DNA from: Streptomyces sp. NBC_01485 | GTDB lineage: Bacteria; Actinomycetota; Actinomycetes; Streptomycetales; Streptomycetaceae | Length of the DNA: 64,000 nt | Direction of reading: 5' to 3' | NCBI RefSeq assembly: GCF_036227125.1 | Contig: NZ_CP109435.1 | Location: forward strand, 5,084,001 to 5,148,000 | Shown here: piece after piece, positions 33,504 to 41,731 of the stretch | Layout: every line of letters starts with the position of its first letter | How positions within the stretch are numbered: the first letter of the stretch is position 1 | Position numbers and translations under genes: made by a program | Notes under the pieces: generated by a model | What the model saw: the letters and a program-made list of their open reading frames with translations, nothing else | Told to the model about the DNA's origin: nothing | Database searches by the model: none

Positions 33504-34476
33504 GTGACGACCTCGCGATACCTCCTGAGGCCTGTCGTCGCCGGGACCGTCCTGTCCCTGGGGCTCGTCACCGGCTGCGGAGGCGGTGACGAGCCGTCGG
33601 GCACGAAGGCGACCGGGCCGTCCGAACCCGGGGCATCGGCCTCCGCGGCCCGGCAGGCGCTCTACACGGGCGATCCGATCCCGGGCCTCGCCGCGAAGCC
33701 CGCGTGGAGCCTCGCCCGGCGCGGTGACGCGAACCGGCGATGCGCCGGCGACGCCGCCCTGCCCGCCGAGCGGCAGCCCGGGAGCGGTGACTGCGCCGTC
33801 GGTGACGCCTTCCTCCTCGTGGAGGACCTCTCCTGGGTGCCGAACAGCGCGCCCGCGGCCAGGTTCAGCAGCTCCCCGGCCGTCCTGATCCGCGACTGCG
33901 AGAACACCGGGGCGGGCGGCCACCGGAAAGGCCCTCTGGACCACGACCGACCTCACCCCGCCCGCCGACGTCGTCCAGCGGAGCGAGGACGGCGAGGAGG
34001 CGGACGCCGGCCTCTATCCCCTCCACGGCGACCAGGGCATCCTGGTCTGGTCGGCGAGCGGCTCCGACGACGCGGTGCTCACCACGGTCGACCTGCGCAC
34101 CGGAGCCACGCTGGCCGTCGGCCCGCACACCACGCTCAAGCAGTTCACGCAGGACACCGGCCCGGTCGTCGCCCCGGACGGGCGGACGGCCGTCGTCAAC
34201 TTCGCCGAGGGCGCGGTGGCGTGGGACACCCGGACCGGCGTCGAGCTGTGGCGGCAGGACACCGGCGACAAGGAGATCCGGCCGCGTACCGTGACGCCCG
34301 GCGGCGTCCTGTACGCGGAGCTCGACCAGGAGGACGCGGCCCTCGCGACGGGGAGCGGGAAACCGCTCGGCATGCTTCCCGAGGACGCGGACATCCCCCT
34401 GGCGTTCACCACCAACGGCTACACGCTCGTCGCCGCCGACAACGCTCTCTTCGCCTTCGCGGCGACGAAGACCTGA
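33504..34476 (+). pseudogene. Beta-propeller-type lipoprotein split by a frameshift
   Basis: GTG 33504 begins a lipoprotein signal (lipobox LVTGC) and a domain that reads normally to about VLIRDC near 33895. Sense then continues in the next frame: GKALWTTTDLTPPADVVQ, SASGSDDAVLTTVDL, GPVVAPDGRTAVVNFAEGAV and ELWRQDTGDKEIRPRTV, to a stop at 34476. The second frame has a stop at 33886-33888 and no own start near it, so the two pieces are one gene with a single indel between ~33895 and 33925. The repeats resemble PQQ-like propeller blades. Either a real inactivation or a sequencing error. It lies between the hydrolase and the VirD4 gene. Confidence 0.7.
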
Positions 34477-34540
34477 CCGGACCCGTCGACCGAGCCCCCC
34501 TCCAGACAGTCTCAGAACTCCGGAAAGGACGGACCCGCGG

Positions 34541-36271
34541 GTGACCGCAGAACAGCAGAAGAAGCCCCGCGCCGAGGACGACTGGACCTTTGAGATCGTC
34601 ATCGCCGTCGCCGTCGTGCTCCTCGTCGGCGCCGGCGCCTGGCTGGCGGCGAAGGTGGGGGCCGGGTACGCCGACGCGCCCGCGCCGCCGTCCGATCCGC
34701 TGACCTTCCTGGTCGCGGTGGTCAAGGGCGACTACGACTGGCCGGGTTCGCCCGCCAGTGCCGTCGCCGCCGGGGAGGCCGTGGTCGTCGGGATTCTCGG
34801 GCTGGCCGTCTACCGGGTGCGGGAGCGGCTGCGGCGGAAGCCGAAGGTGGACGGCGCCGCCAGGCATCTCGCGAAGGGCGAGGAGCTCGGGAAGCTGACC
34901 ATGAAGGGCGCCGCCGCCACCGCCGAGCGCCTCGGCGTGCGGTCGGGCACGCCCGGCGTGTTCATCGGACGGTCCGTCAAGGGGCGGCAGCCGCTGTACG
35001 GGTCGTATGAAGACATGCACGTGGACATCTGGGGGCCGCGGACCGGCAAGACCACCCGGCGGGCCATTCCGGCCATCCTCGACGGGCCCGGCGCCGTTCT
35101 CGTCACCTCCAACAAGCGGGACATCGTGGACGCCACCCGGGGGCCGCGGACCGCGCGCGGGCCGGTGTGGGTGTTCGACCCGCAGCAGGTCGCGCAGGAG
35201 GAGCCGAGCTGGTGGTGGAACCCGCTGTCGTACGTCACCGACGTCGCCAAGGCCCGCAAGATGGCCGACCACTTCGCCAGCGGCTCGCGTGACGCGAACG
35301 CCTCCACCGACGCCTTCTTCGACCCGGCGGGCCAGGACCTGCTGGCCAACCTGCTGCTCGCCGCCGCCTGCGCCAAGGCGCCGGTCACGCAGATCTACAC
35401 CTGGCTGTCCAACCCCAGGGACGACGCCCCGGAGCGGATCCTGCGCGGCGCCGGGCACGCCATGTCCGCCGACGGGCTGTCCGGCGTCATCAACGCCCCC
35501 GACAAGCAGCGCAGCGGTATCTACGGCGTCGCCCAGCAGATGGCGTCCTGCCTGGTCAATCCCGAGGTCAACCGGTGGGTGACGCCGCCGGCGGACGAGT
35601 ACGCGGGCGAGTTCGACCCGCACGCGTTCGTCCGCGGCGGCGGCACCCTGTACTCGCTGAGCCGGGAGGGGCGCGACTCCGCCGGGCCGCTGGTGACCGC
35701 GCTGACCGTCGCCGTCGTCGAGGCGGCCGAGGAGTACGCCACCACCCAGCGCGGCGGGCGCCTCCCGCTGCCCCTCGTCGGCGTCCTGGACGAGGCGGCC
35801 AACGTCTGCCGCTGGCGCAACCTGCCCGACCTGTACTCCCACTACGGCTCGCGCGGCATCATCCTGATGACGATCCTCCAGTCCTGGGCGCAGGGCATCG
35901 AGGTGTGGGGCGAGCGCGGCATGGAGAAGCTGTGGTCCGCGGCGAACGTCCGCGTGTACGGCGGCGGCGTATCCGACACCCGCTTCCTGGGCGACCTGAG
36001 CGAACTGGCCGGCGAGTTCGAGCTGCGCGAGTACCAGACGAGCCGTGAGTCGGAGTTCGGCGGCTGGTCCGGCAACCGCGCGATCAGCGAGTCCACCCGC
36101 CGCGAACGCGTCCTCCAGGTCTCCGACCTCGGCGCGATGCCTCCCGGCCGGGCCCTGGTCCTGGCCTCCGGCACCAAGCCGGTCCTCGTCGAGACGGTCC
36201 CGTGGTGGGAGGGCGCCTACGCCGCCGAGGTCCAGGCCTCGCTGAAGAAGTACGATCCCGGGGCGCGTTGA
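34541..36271 (+). CDS. VirD4/TraG-like coupling ATPase
   Basis: 576 aa. Two N-terminal helices (IVIAVAVVLLVGAGAWLA and AVVVGILGLAVYRV) precede the ATPase. Walker A is WGPRTGKTTR (Lys170), followed by LVTSNKRDIVD; Walker B is VGVLDEAANVCR (Asp417/Glu418). Further TraG-like segments are LMTILQSWAQGIEVWGERGM and GGVSDTRFLGDLSELAGEFE. Coupling proteins recruit DNA-protein or protein substrates to the channel. No relaxase is encoded nearby, so the cargo is uncertain. GTG 34541 with GGAAAGGAC upstream. Last gene of the plus-strand arm. Confidence 0.9.
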   Translation: MTAEQQKKPRAEDDWTFEIVIAVAVVLLVGAGAWLAAKVGAGYADAPAPPSDPLTFLVAVVKGDYDWPGSPASAVAAGEAVVVGILGLAVYRVRERLRRKPKVDGAARHLAKGEELGKLTMKGAAATAERLGVRSGTPGVFIGRSVKGRQPLYGSYEDMHVDIWGPRTGKTTRRAIPAILDGPGAVLVTSNKRDIVDATRGPRTARGPVWVFDPQQVAQEEPSWWWNPLSYVTDVAKARKMADHFASGSRDANASTDAFFDPAGQDLLANLLLAAACAKAPVTQIYTWLSNPRDDAPERILRGAGHAMSADGLSGVINAPDKQRSGIYGVAQQMASCLVNPEVNRWVTPPADEYAGEFDPHAFVRGGGTLYSLSREGRDSAGPLVTALTVAVVEAAEEYATTQRGGRLPLPLVGVLDEAANVCRWRNLPDLYSHYGSRGIILMTILQSWAQGIEVWGERGMEKLWSAANVRVYGGGVSDTRFLGDLSELAGEFELREYQTSRESEFGGWSGNRAISESTRRERVLQVSDLGAMPPGRALVLASGTKPVLVETVPWWEGAYAAEVQASLKKYDPGAR

Positions 36272-36303
36272 GGGCGGCGGACGAGTGTGTGATGTTGCTC
36301 CAT

Positions 36304-36319
36304 CGTTAAGCGCTTCCGC
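36304..36319. promoter_or_regulatory. Candidate LacI-type operator upstream of the sugar-binding protein gene
   Basis: CGTTAAGCGCTTCCGC contains the perfect palindrome AAGCGCTT, the kind of centre seen in LacI/GalR-family operators. It lies about 105 bp before the ATG at 36423 in a 151-bp gap. Confidence 0.35.
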
Positions 36320-36422
36320 TTGACGCCGGTGGCCGGGGCCGCGTTGTCTTTCGAGATACCTGGGTCAACATGCCGCACCCATGTCCGGAACGCACCGAAC
36401 GCACCTGAAGTGAGCCCCCGAA

Positions 36423-37532
36423 ATGCGTCGTATCGCCATAGTTGTGGTCGCCTCCACGATGTCCCTCTCACTCGCCGGGTGCGGGATGATGGGGGCGTCG
36501 GAGAACACCGGCAGCGCGACACCGACGCGGAGCAACGACATCACGGTGGGCGTCCTGATGCCGGAGACGACGAACACCCGGTACGTGAACTTCGACTACC
36601 CGATCATCAAGAAGAAGGTCGCCGAGCTCACGGAGAACAAGGGCAAGACGGAGTACCGCAACGCGGCCGGGAGCACCAAGACGCAGAACTCCCAGGTGCA
36701 GCGGATGATCGACGAGAAGATCGACATCATCCTGCTGGACGCCGTCGACGCGAAGGCGATCGCGCCCATGGTGAGGAAGGCCAAGGAGGCGGGCATCCCC
36801 GTCATCGCCTACGACCGTCTCGCGCAGGGCCCGATCGACGCGTACGTCTCCTTCGACAACGAGCTGGTCGGCGAGGTGCAGGGCCGTACGCTCGCGGAGG
36901 CCATCGGCAACGTCAGCCTCGCCGACAAGATCGTCATGGTGAACGGCTCGCCCACCGACCCGAACGCCGGCCAGTTCAAGGAGGGCGCGCTCAGCGAGCT
37001 CAACGGCCGGGTCACGATCGCGAAGTCGTACGACACCGTCAACTGGAACCCGGACATCGCCCAGGCCAGCATGACGAAGGCGATCGACGCGATCGGCAAG
37101 AACAACATCGCCGGCGTCTACTCCGCCAACGACGCCATGGCCGCCGGCATCATCAAGGCCCTGGAGGCGGCGGGCGTCAGCGACAGCGACCTGCCCCCGA
37201 TCACCGGTCAGGACGCGGAGCTGCCGGCCGTGCAGCGGATCCTCAGCGGCGAGCAGTACATGAGCGTCTACAAGCCCTACCCCGACATGGCCGAGGCCGC
37301 CGCCGAGGCGGCGGTCGCCAAGGTCCAGGGCCGTGACCTCCAGTTCGAGGCCCTCACCCGCGACAAGGTCGACAGCCCGACCAACAAGGAAATTCCGGCC
37401 AAGCTGGTGACCGTGGTCGCGCTGACGAAGACCAACATCAAGCAGACCGTCGTCGCCGACGGCATCTACAAGATCGCCGACATCTGCACCAACAAGTACA
37501 AGTCCGCCTGCCAGGCCGCCGGCCTGCTCTGA
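36423..37532 (+). CDS. Sugar-type ABC transporter substrate-binding lipoprotein (XylF/RbsB-like)
   Basis: 369 aa. Lipoprotein signal MRRIAIVVVASTMSLSLAGC with Cys at residue 20. Periplasmic-binding fold type 1: ITVGVLMPETTNTRYVNFDY, IILLDAVDAKAIAPMVRKAK, GIPVIAYDRLAQG, DAYVSFDNELVGEVQG, GVYSANDAMAAGIIKALEAA and PPITGQDAELPAVQRILSGE. These match D-xylose/ribose-binding proteins. No permease or ATPase gene is adjacent, so it must pair with a transporter encoded elsewhere or act as a receptor. A hairpin follows the stop. The expected ligand is a pentose or similar, unproven. Confidence 0.88.
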   Translation: MRRIAIVVVASTMSLSLAGCGMMGASENTGSATPTRSNDITVGVLMPETTNTRYVNFDYPIIKKKVAELTENKGKTEYRNAAGSTKTQNSQVQRMIDEKIDIILLDAVDAKAIAPMVRKAKEAGIPVIAYDRLAQGPIDAYVSFDNELVGEVQGRTLAEAIGNVSLADKIVMVNGSPTDPNAGQFKEGALSELNGRVTIAKSYDTVNWNPDIAQASMTKAIDAIGKNNIAGVYSANDAMAAGIIKALEAAGVSDSDLPPITGQDAELPAVQRILSGEQYMSVYKPYPDMAEAAAEAAVAKVQGRDLQFEALTRDKVDSPTNKEIPAKLVTVVALTKTNIKQTVVADGIYKIADICTNKYKSACQAAGLL

Positions 37533-37540
37533 GGCCCCCC

Positions 37541-37558
37541 GCCGCCGTCCACGGCGGC
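37541..37558 (+). terminator. Hairpin terminator after the sugar-binding protein gene
   Basis: GCCGCCGT-CC-ACGGCGGC, a perfect 8-bp inverted repeat nine bases after the stop, without a T-run, as usual in Streptomyces. Confidence 0.55.
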
Positions 37559-37571
37559 CACCGGCGATCGG

Positions 37572-37904
37572 CTACCAGCCCGTCAGCGGCTTCATCGTGA
37601 TGAGGACCCCGCCGGGCGTGTACGGCGCCGGGCTGGTGCTCAGGTGACCGGCCGGATCGCGGTCGCCCGAGACGCCGTAGGCGTCGGCGAGACAGGCCTC
37701 CAGGGCACCGACCCGCCGACACACCCCCCCGTTGTACGAAATCCCATCGGTGCGCGACGGGGCGTACAACGGGGCGTGCGACGGGCGTACGGGCACGGTC
37801 CCGGGGCCCGGCCGGACTCCCCCGTGGCCCGGCCGGGTCGGTTCCGCTTCCGCCGGGTGGGGAGCACCCGGGGGAACGCGGAAGTCAACGATGCACCGTG
37901 GCAA
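37572..37904 (-). pseudogene. Possible 3' remnant of an unidentified gene
   Basis: The minus-strand frame ending at 37572 has strong third-position G/C bias over its last ~60 codons (SYNGGVCRRVGALEACLADA, STSPAPYTPGGVLITMKPLT) and a normal stop, but no start with a ribosome-binding site. Upstream of about 37800 the frame becomes Arg/Pro-rich and repetitive. It may be the broken C-terminus of a gene whose front was lost. The rest of the gap up to 38062 contains no other gene; it holds a repeated cgtacaacggggcg-like motif near 37765. Confidence 0.3.
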
Positions 37905-38062
37905 AGGCGTTGCACCACCGTCAGCTTGTTGCAGTGCGAGGGGAGGAGGCCGGGAGAAACTCCCGCAGAGGGGTTGTTTTCCCCGGCCCCGGCCGGGGGA
38001 GCCGTGTTGCGGACCCGGTCCGGGCCGCGCATAGTTGCGCTCCGGAACAGGTGTGGGCGGGG

Positions 38063-39205
38063 ATGGGACGGGCGATGGCCGGGCACGGGACGGAGGAGCA
38101 TCCCCACGGTGCCGACCGGCTGTGCGAGGCCGGGGACCGCGTGTACTCCCGGGCCGTACGACGCGGCCGGGTGGCGCGGACCGACGCCGAGCCGGTCCCG
38201 TGCCTCCTCGAACTGGCGCTCCTGCACCCCGACCCCGACGACATGGACTGGCTGGTTCCGACCTCCCCGCAGGAGGTCATGACCCGGCTGCTGCGCGGAC
38301 TCTACGACGAGGTGAGCGCGAGCCGGCGGCGGATGGGCTCGGCGGTCGCCGCCTTCGAGTGGTACGCGGGCCTGGGCGGTCCGGCGCGCGGCGCGGTGAC
38401 CGGGGAGGGCGCGGCGATCCGCGTCCTGGACGGCTCCGCCCGGATCCAGGCCGCGCTGGACGCGGCGACCGAGGCGTGCACGGCCGAGGTGCTCACCGTG
38501 CAGCCCGGCGGCATCCGGCGTGAGCACGAGCTGTCGGAGGGCCTGCACCGGGCGCTGGAGCTGCGCGGGCGGGGCGTGCGCATGCGCGACCTCTACAACC
38601 ACGTCGCCCGGCACGGCCAGGGCCTGCTCACCTACCTGGAGCTGATGGGCGACGCGGTGGAGGCCCGCACCCTGGACGAGGTCATCGACCGGCTGATCCT
38701 CTTCGACCGCACGGTGGCCTTCATCCCGGCGAACACCGACCGCACGATGGCCCTGGAGCTGCGCCACCCGGCCCTGATCTCCTACCTGGTCACGGTCTTC
38801 GAGCGGCTGTGGCGGCTGGCGGTCCCGCTCACCGCCCCGCTGCCCGACACCCGCATCGAGGGCATCTCGCACCGCGAGCAGTCCATCGCCGCCCTGCTGG
38901 CGGAGGGCCACCAGGACGCGGTGATCGCCGAACGCCTGGGCATCAGCGTCCGCACCTGCCGCGCCCACATCGCCCGCCTCTCGGAGACCCTGGGCGCGGC
39001 CAGCCGCACCCAACTGGGGGTACGGATCGCCCAGGTCGGCCTGGACCGGCCGCCGGGGGAGACGGGGAGCGGGAGCGGGACGGGGACGCTGACCGGGACG
39101 GGGACCGTCAGTCTCCCGGCCCCTGCTCCGGCCCCTGCTGCTGCTCCGGCCCCACCCCTCGACCCTGGTCCTGTTCCCGGTCGAGGATCCCCGACCGCCC
39201 GATGA
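38063..39205 (+). CDS. LuxR-type transcriptional regulator, paralogue 1
   Basis: 380 aa from ATG 38063 (ATG 38075 is equally possible). N-terminal part: ADRLCEAGDRVYSRAVRRGR, then PCLLELALLHPDPDDMDWLV. The middle is a PLD/TrmB-like sensory region (AEVLTVQPGGIRREHELSEG, RTLDEVIDRLILFDRTVAFI). A C-terminal GerE/LuxR helix-turn-helix follows: HREQSIAALLAEGHQDAVIA, ERLGISVRTCRAHIARLSET. Two homologues lie downstream on the other strand. The last ~55 residues are a Gly/Thr then Pro/Ala-rich extension running 98 bp over the 3' end of paralogue 2. Not a two-component receiver: no phospho-acceptor domain. It probably controls the peptide operon at 41450 or a related target. Confidence 0.85.
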   Translation: MGRAMAGHGTEEHPHGADRLCEAGDRVYSRAVRRGRVARTDAEPVPCLLELALLHPDPDDMDWLVPTSPQEVMTRLLRGLYDEVSASRRRMGSAVAAFEWYAGLGGPARGAVTGEGAAIRVLDGSARIQAALDAATEACTAEVLTVQPGGIRREHELSEGLHRALELRGRGVRMRDLYNHVARHGQGLLTYLELMGDAVEARTLDEVIDRLILFDRTVAFIPANTDRTMALELRHPALISYLVTVFERLWRLAVPLTAPLPDTRIEGISHREQSIAALLAEGHQDAVIAERLGISVRTCRAHIARLSETLGAASRTQLGVRIAQVGLDRPPGETGSGSGTGTLTGTGTVSLPAPAPAPAAAPAPPLDPGPVPGRGSPTAR

Positions 39206-40160
39206 GGTAGCCGAGTTGGGCGCGGCTGTCGCTGCCGAGGGTGGTGGCGAGTTTGGCGATGTGGACGCGGGCGGTGCGGATGTTCATGCCGAGGCGGTCG
39301 GCGATGACGGCGTCGGTGTGGCCCTCGACGAGGAGTGCGGCGATGGCGTGCTGGCGCGGGGTGACGCCGCCCAGGGACGGGCGCCGGACGGCCTGCGGGT
39401 ACATGGGGGTGGCCAGCCGCCAGAGGCGGTCGAAGGTGGTGGTGAAGTAGGTGAGGAGCGCGGGGTGGCGGACCTCCAGGGCCAGCCGGCCGTCCTCGCC
39501 GGCGGGGATGAAGGCGACCGTCCCGTCGATGACGATGAGCCGGTCGGTGACCTCGTCCAGGGTGCGGGCCTCGGCGTCGCCCCGGAGCTGCTCGTAGCGG
39601 GCCAGGACGAGCGGCATATGGCGCTGGGTGTGCTGGTAGAGGGTGCGGATGCGGCAGCCCCGGTCCAGCAGGGCCTGGTCGCGGGCCATGGCGACGGGCT
39701 GGGCCGCCTGGCCGCGCGGCCCGCTGTAGTGGCTGTTGGGCTGGACGCAGAGCACCTCGCTGGTCGCCTCGGCCATCGCCTCGGTGATCGCCCCGTTGAT
39801 CCGTTCCGTGCCGCTGAGGATCCGCAGCGAGACGGGCTCCGTGGCCGCCGTACGGCCGCCGGTGACGCGCATGAGGGGTTCGAAGAGCGCCGCGAGCCGT
39901 TCCTCGCGGTGCCGTTCCTCGGCGATGCGGGTGCCCGAGGCGCGCAGCAGCCGGTGCAGGACGAGGGCGGGGGGTACGGGTTCGAGCTGGCCGAGGTCGT
40001 CCACGACCGGGTGCAGGAGGCCGAAGGACAGCAGGCAGGGGGCCGCCGTCCCGGCCTGCTCGGCCTTGACGCGCCCGTCGCGCAGCGCCTGCTCGTAGAG
40101 GGCCGTGCCGGCGGCGCACAGGTTCTCCACGCCGTGCGGGGAGTGGGGCGGCGCGCTCAC
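39108..40160 (-). CDS. LuxR-type transcriptional regulator, paralogue 2
   Basis: 350 aa from GTG 40160, with AGGAGG ten bases upstream. Same layout as its neighbours: VENLCAAGTALYEQALRDGR, PCLLSFGLLHPVVDDLGQLE, RGCRIRTLYQHTQRHMPLVL, RTLDEVTDRLIVIDGTVAFI, and HTH TPRQHAIAALLVEGHTDAVI followed by ADRLGMNIRTARVHIAKLAT. It ends in a Gln/Gly/Pro-rich tail. Convergent and overlapping with paralogue 1. It lies downstream of the 15-bp repeat array. Confidence 0.87.
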   Translation of the reverse strand: MSAPPHSPHGVENLCAAGTALYEQALRDGRVKAEQAGTAAPCLLSFGLLHPVVDDLGQLEPVPPALVLHRLLRASGTRIAEERHREERLAALFEPLMRVTGGRTAATEPVSLRILSGTERINGAITEAMAEATSEVLCVQPNSHYSGPRGQAAQPVAMARDQALLDRGCRIRTLYQHTQRHMPLVLARYEQLRGDAEARTLDEVTDRLIVIDGTVAFIPAGEDGRLALEVRHPALLTYFTTTFDRLWRLATPMYPQAVRRPSLGGVTPRQHAIAALLVEGHTDAVIADRLGMNIRTARVHIAKLATTLGSDSRAQLGYLIGRSGILDREQDQGRGVGPEQQQGPEQGPGD

Positions 40161-40225
40161 TGCGGTTCTGCCTCCTGTTCGAGGATCCCCGGCCGCCCGG
40201 CGAGGCGGCCGAACGGGAGCGTTTC

Positions 40226-40345
40226 GGCCGGGAACCCTTCGGCCGGGAACCCTTCGGCCGGGAACCCTTCGGCCGGGAACCCTTCGGCCGGGGACTGTCC
40301 GGCCGGGGACTTTGCGGGCAGGGACTTTTCGGCCGGGGGCTTTTC
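40226..40345. repeat. Eight-unit 15-bp tandem repeat between LuxR paralogues 2 and 3
   Basis: Four perfect copies of GGCCGGGAACCCTTC (40226-40285) are followed by four diverged 15-bp copies (40286-40345). The array fills the 193-bp gap between the stop of paralogue 3 and the start of paralogue 2. On the minus strand, 15 bp keep a reading frame (FPAEG repeats). This frame ends in RLAGRPGILEQE, which resembles the C-terminus of paralogue 2 (YLIGRSGILDRE), as if a third LuxR 3' end once lay here. Confidence 0.85.
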
Positions 40346-40353
40346 GGGCGTGG

Positions 40354-41337
40354 TCAGGGCTCCTGCCTGAGGAGTCCCGACTGGGCGATGAGGAAGCCGA
40401 GCTGGGCGCGGCTGCCGCTGCCCAGGGCCGTGGCGAGTTTGGCGATGTGGGCCCGGCAGGTGCGGACGTTCATGCCCAGCCGGCGGGCGATCGCCTCGTC
40501 GACGTGCCCCTCGACCAGCAGCTTGGCGATGGAGTGCTGGATGTCCGTGATGCCGTCGGGCGCGGTCTCGTACGGGGCGCCGGTGGCCAGGGGTACGGCG
40601 CGGCCCCACATGAACTCGAAGACCTTGATCAGGTAGCGGACGAGCCCCGGGTGCCGGAGTTCGAGGGCGACCTGCCCGTCGTCGCGGGTCGGGATGAAGG
40701 CCACCGTCTCGTCGCAGACGATCAGCCGCTCCACGAGTTCGTCGATGGTGCGGTACTCGACCTTGCCGTCGGTGAACTGGGAGACGTAGCCGAGGGTCTC
40801 GGGGCTGTAGCGGGCCGTGTGCTGGTAGAGGGTGCGGATCCGGCAGCCGCGTTCGATCAGCGGCCGGTCGCGCTCCAGCCCCTGGACGAGGGTGTGCTCC
40901 AGGCGGCGTCGGCTCGGCTGGACGGTGAGCATCTCGGTCTGGCACTGGGAGGTGGCCAGATCGAGCGCCGCGTTGATCCGGTCGATGCCCTCCAGCACCG
41001 TGATCGAGTGCGTGGCAGGCGTCGGCTGGGCGCTGAGGGTCATGAACGGCTCGAAAGCGTCGGCGAGCTCCACCGACAGCCGCCTGCGCTGGGTTATCTC
41101 GCGTTCGATCGGGTTGAGCAGCTGGGACAGGGCGATCGACGGGGGCACCGGGCGCAGCCAGTTCGCGTCGTCGGGGTCGGCATGAAGCAGGGCGAACTCC
41201 ATCAAACACGGAGCGGGCTCCACGTCCGCACGGGCTATGCGGCCCGTCCGAAGAGCGTTCCCATAGAGACGGCGACCTTCCTCGCACAGCTCAGTCGACG
41301 CATGAGGATGTGTCTGGCTTGTCTCATTTTTCGTCAA
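40354..41337 (-). CDS. LuxR-type transcriptional regulator, paralogue 3
   Basis: 327 aa. STELCEEGRRLYGNALRTGR, PCLMEFALLHADPDDANWLR, the sensory core (MLTVQPSRRRLEHTLVQGLE, RGCRIRTLYQHTARYSPETL, RTIDELVERLIVCDETVAFI), and HTH IQHSIAKLLVEGHVDEAIAR followed by RLGMNVRTCRAHIAKLATAL. ATG 41337; a good ribosome-binding site is not obvious. It is divergent from the DSTW-peptide gene with 112 bp between the starts, so it is the best candidate for that operon's direct regulator. It keeps the shortest C-terminus of the three. Confidence 0.87.
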   Translation of the reverse strand: MTKNETSQTHPHASTELCEEGRRLYGNALRTGRIARADVEPAPCLMEFALLHADPDDANWLRPVPPSIALSQLLNPIEREITQRRRLSVELADAFEPFMTLSAQPTPATHSITVLEGIDRINAALDLATSQCQTEMLTVQPSRRRLEHTLVQGLERDRPLIERGCRIRTLYQHTARYSPETLGYVSQFTDGKVEYRTIDELVERLIVCDETVAFIPTRDDGQVALELRHPGLVRYLIKVFEFMWGRAVPLATGAPYETAPDGITDIQHSIAKLLVEGHVDEAIARRLGMNVRTCRAHIAKLATALGSGSRAQLGFLIAQSGLLRQEP

Positions 41338-41449
41338 ATCTCCACCCCCCAGGGTCCTGAACGTGCAGGAACATGATGCATCGATTGTGTGGCCATGACG
41401 TGCCCGAATGGGCCATCGTCGTAGTCGACGGGGGAGAGGTGACCTTCAA
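41338..41449. promoter_or_regulatory. Divergent promoter region between LuxR paralogue 3 and the DSTW-peptide gene
   Basis: 112 bp, locally AT-richer. It contains TCCTG-AACGTG-CAGGA (41355-41370) and the palindrome GATGCATC (41375-41382) followed by ATCGATTGTG. Either could be a LuxR-family binding site. GGGGGAGAGG (41430-41439) precedes the peptide ATG by ten bases. Confidence 0.45.
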
Positions 41450-41731
41450 ATGAGGACGAAGCCGACTATGCATAAGAGAATGCTTCGCTCGGCGCTTGCC
41501 GCCGCCTTCTCCGCCGCCCTGGCCTTCACAGCACTGAGCGGCCTTGCGGGGACGACGGGCACTGCGGCGCGCGACAGCACGTGGAGCCCGGGTGTCCACA
41601 CCGTCGCCGGGGCCGGCGACAGCACGTGGGTCGCTCCGCGCGACAGTACGTGGGTCGTCACCGCGGCGGACGGGCTGGGCGACAGCACCTGGACCACTCC
41701 CGGCGACAGCACGTGGGCCGCCGAGTCATGA
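41450..41731 (+). CDS. Secreted DSTW-repeat peptide (candidate precursor peptide)
   Basis: 93 aa. A signal sequence (basic HKRMLR, hydrophobic ALAAAFSAALAFTALSGLAG) probably ends near Ala40. The mature ~53 residues hold five copies of [R/G]DSTW at residues 42-45, 57-60, 65-68, 78-81 and 86-89. Spacers are 11, 4, 9 and 4 residues (for example VAP and TTP). The repeat DNA is almost identical (CGACAGCACGTGG), so the units were copied recently or kept by selection. No cysteine. The stop overlaps the next start as ATGA. Repeated Trp-containing cores behind a leader are typical of multi-core precursors or peptide pheromones; a structural surface peptide is an alternative. I know of no named family. 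Confidence 0.75.
   Translation: MRTKPTMHKRMLRSALAAAFSAALAFTALSGLAGTTGTAARDSTWSPGVHTVAGAGDSTWVAPRDSTWVVTAADGLGDSTWTTPGDSTWAAES

Noticed and set aside
37898..38062. N-terminal extension of LuxR paralogue 1
   Set aside because: The first ~55 residues lack homology to paralogues 2 and 3 and a ribosome-binding site.
40157..41287. 376-codon minus-strand frame overlapping LuxR paralogue 3
   Set aside because: Most of it is in the wrong frame relative to the recognisable HTH; only its last residues are interesting, as a possible remnant.
41450..41731. Lanthipeptide or thiopeptide precursor
   Set aside because: No cysteine in the repeats and no LanM, YcaO or radical-SAM gene in the window.
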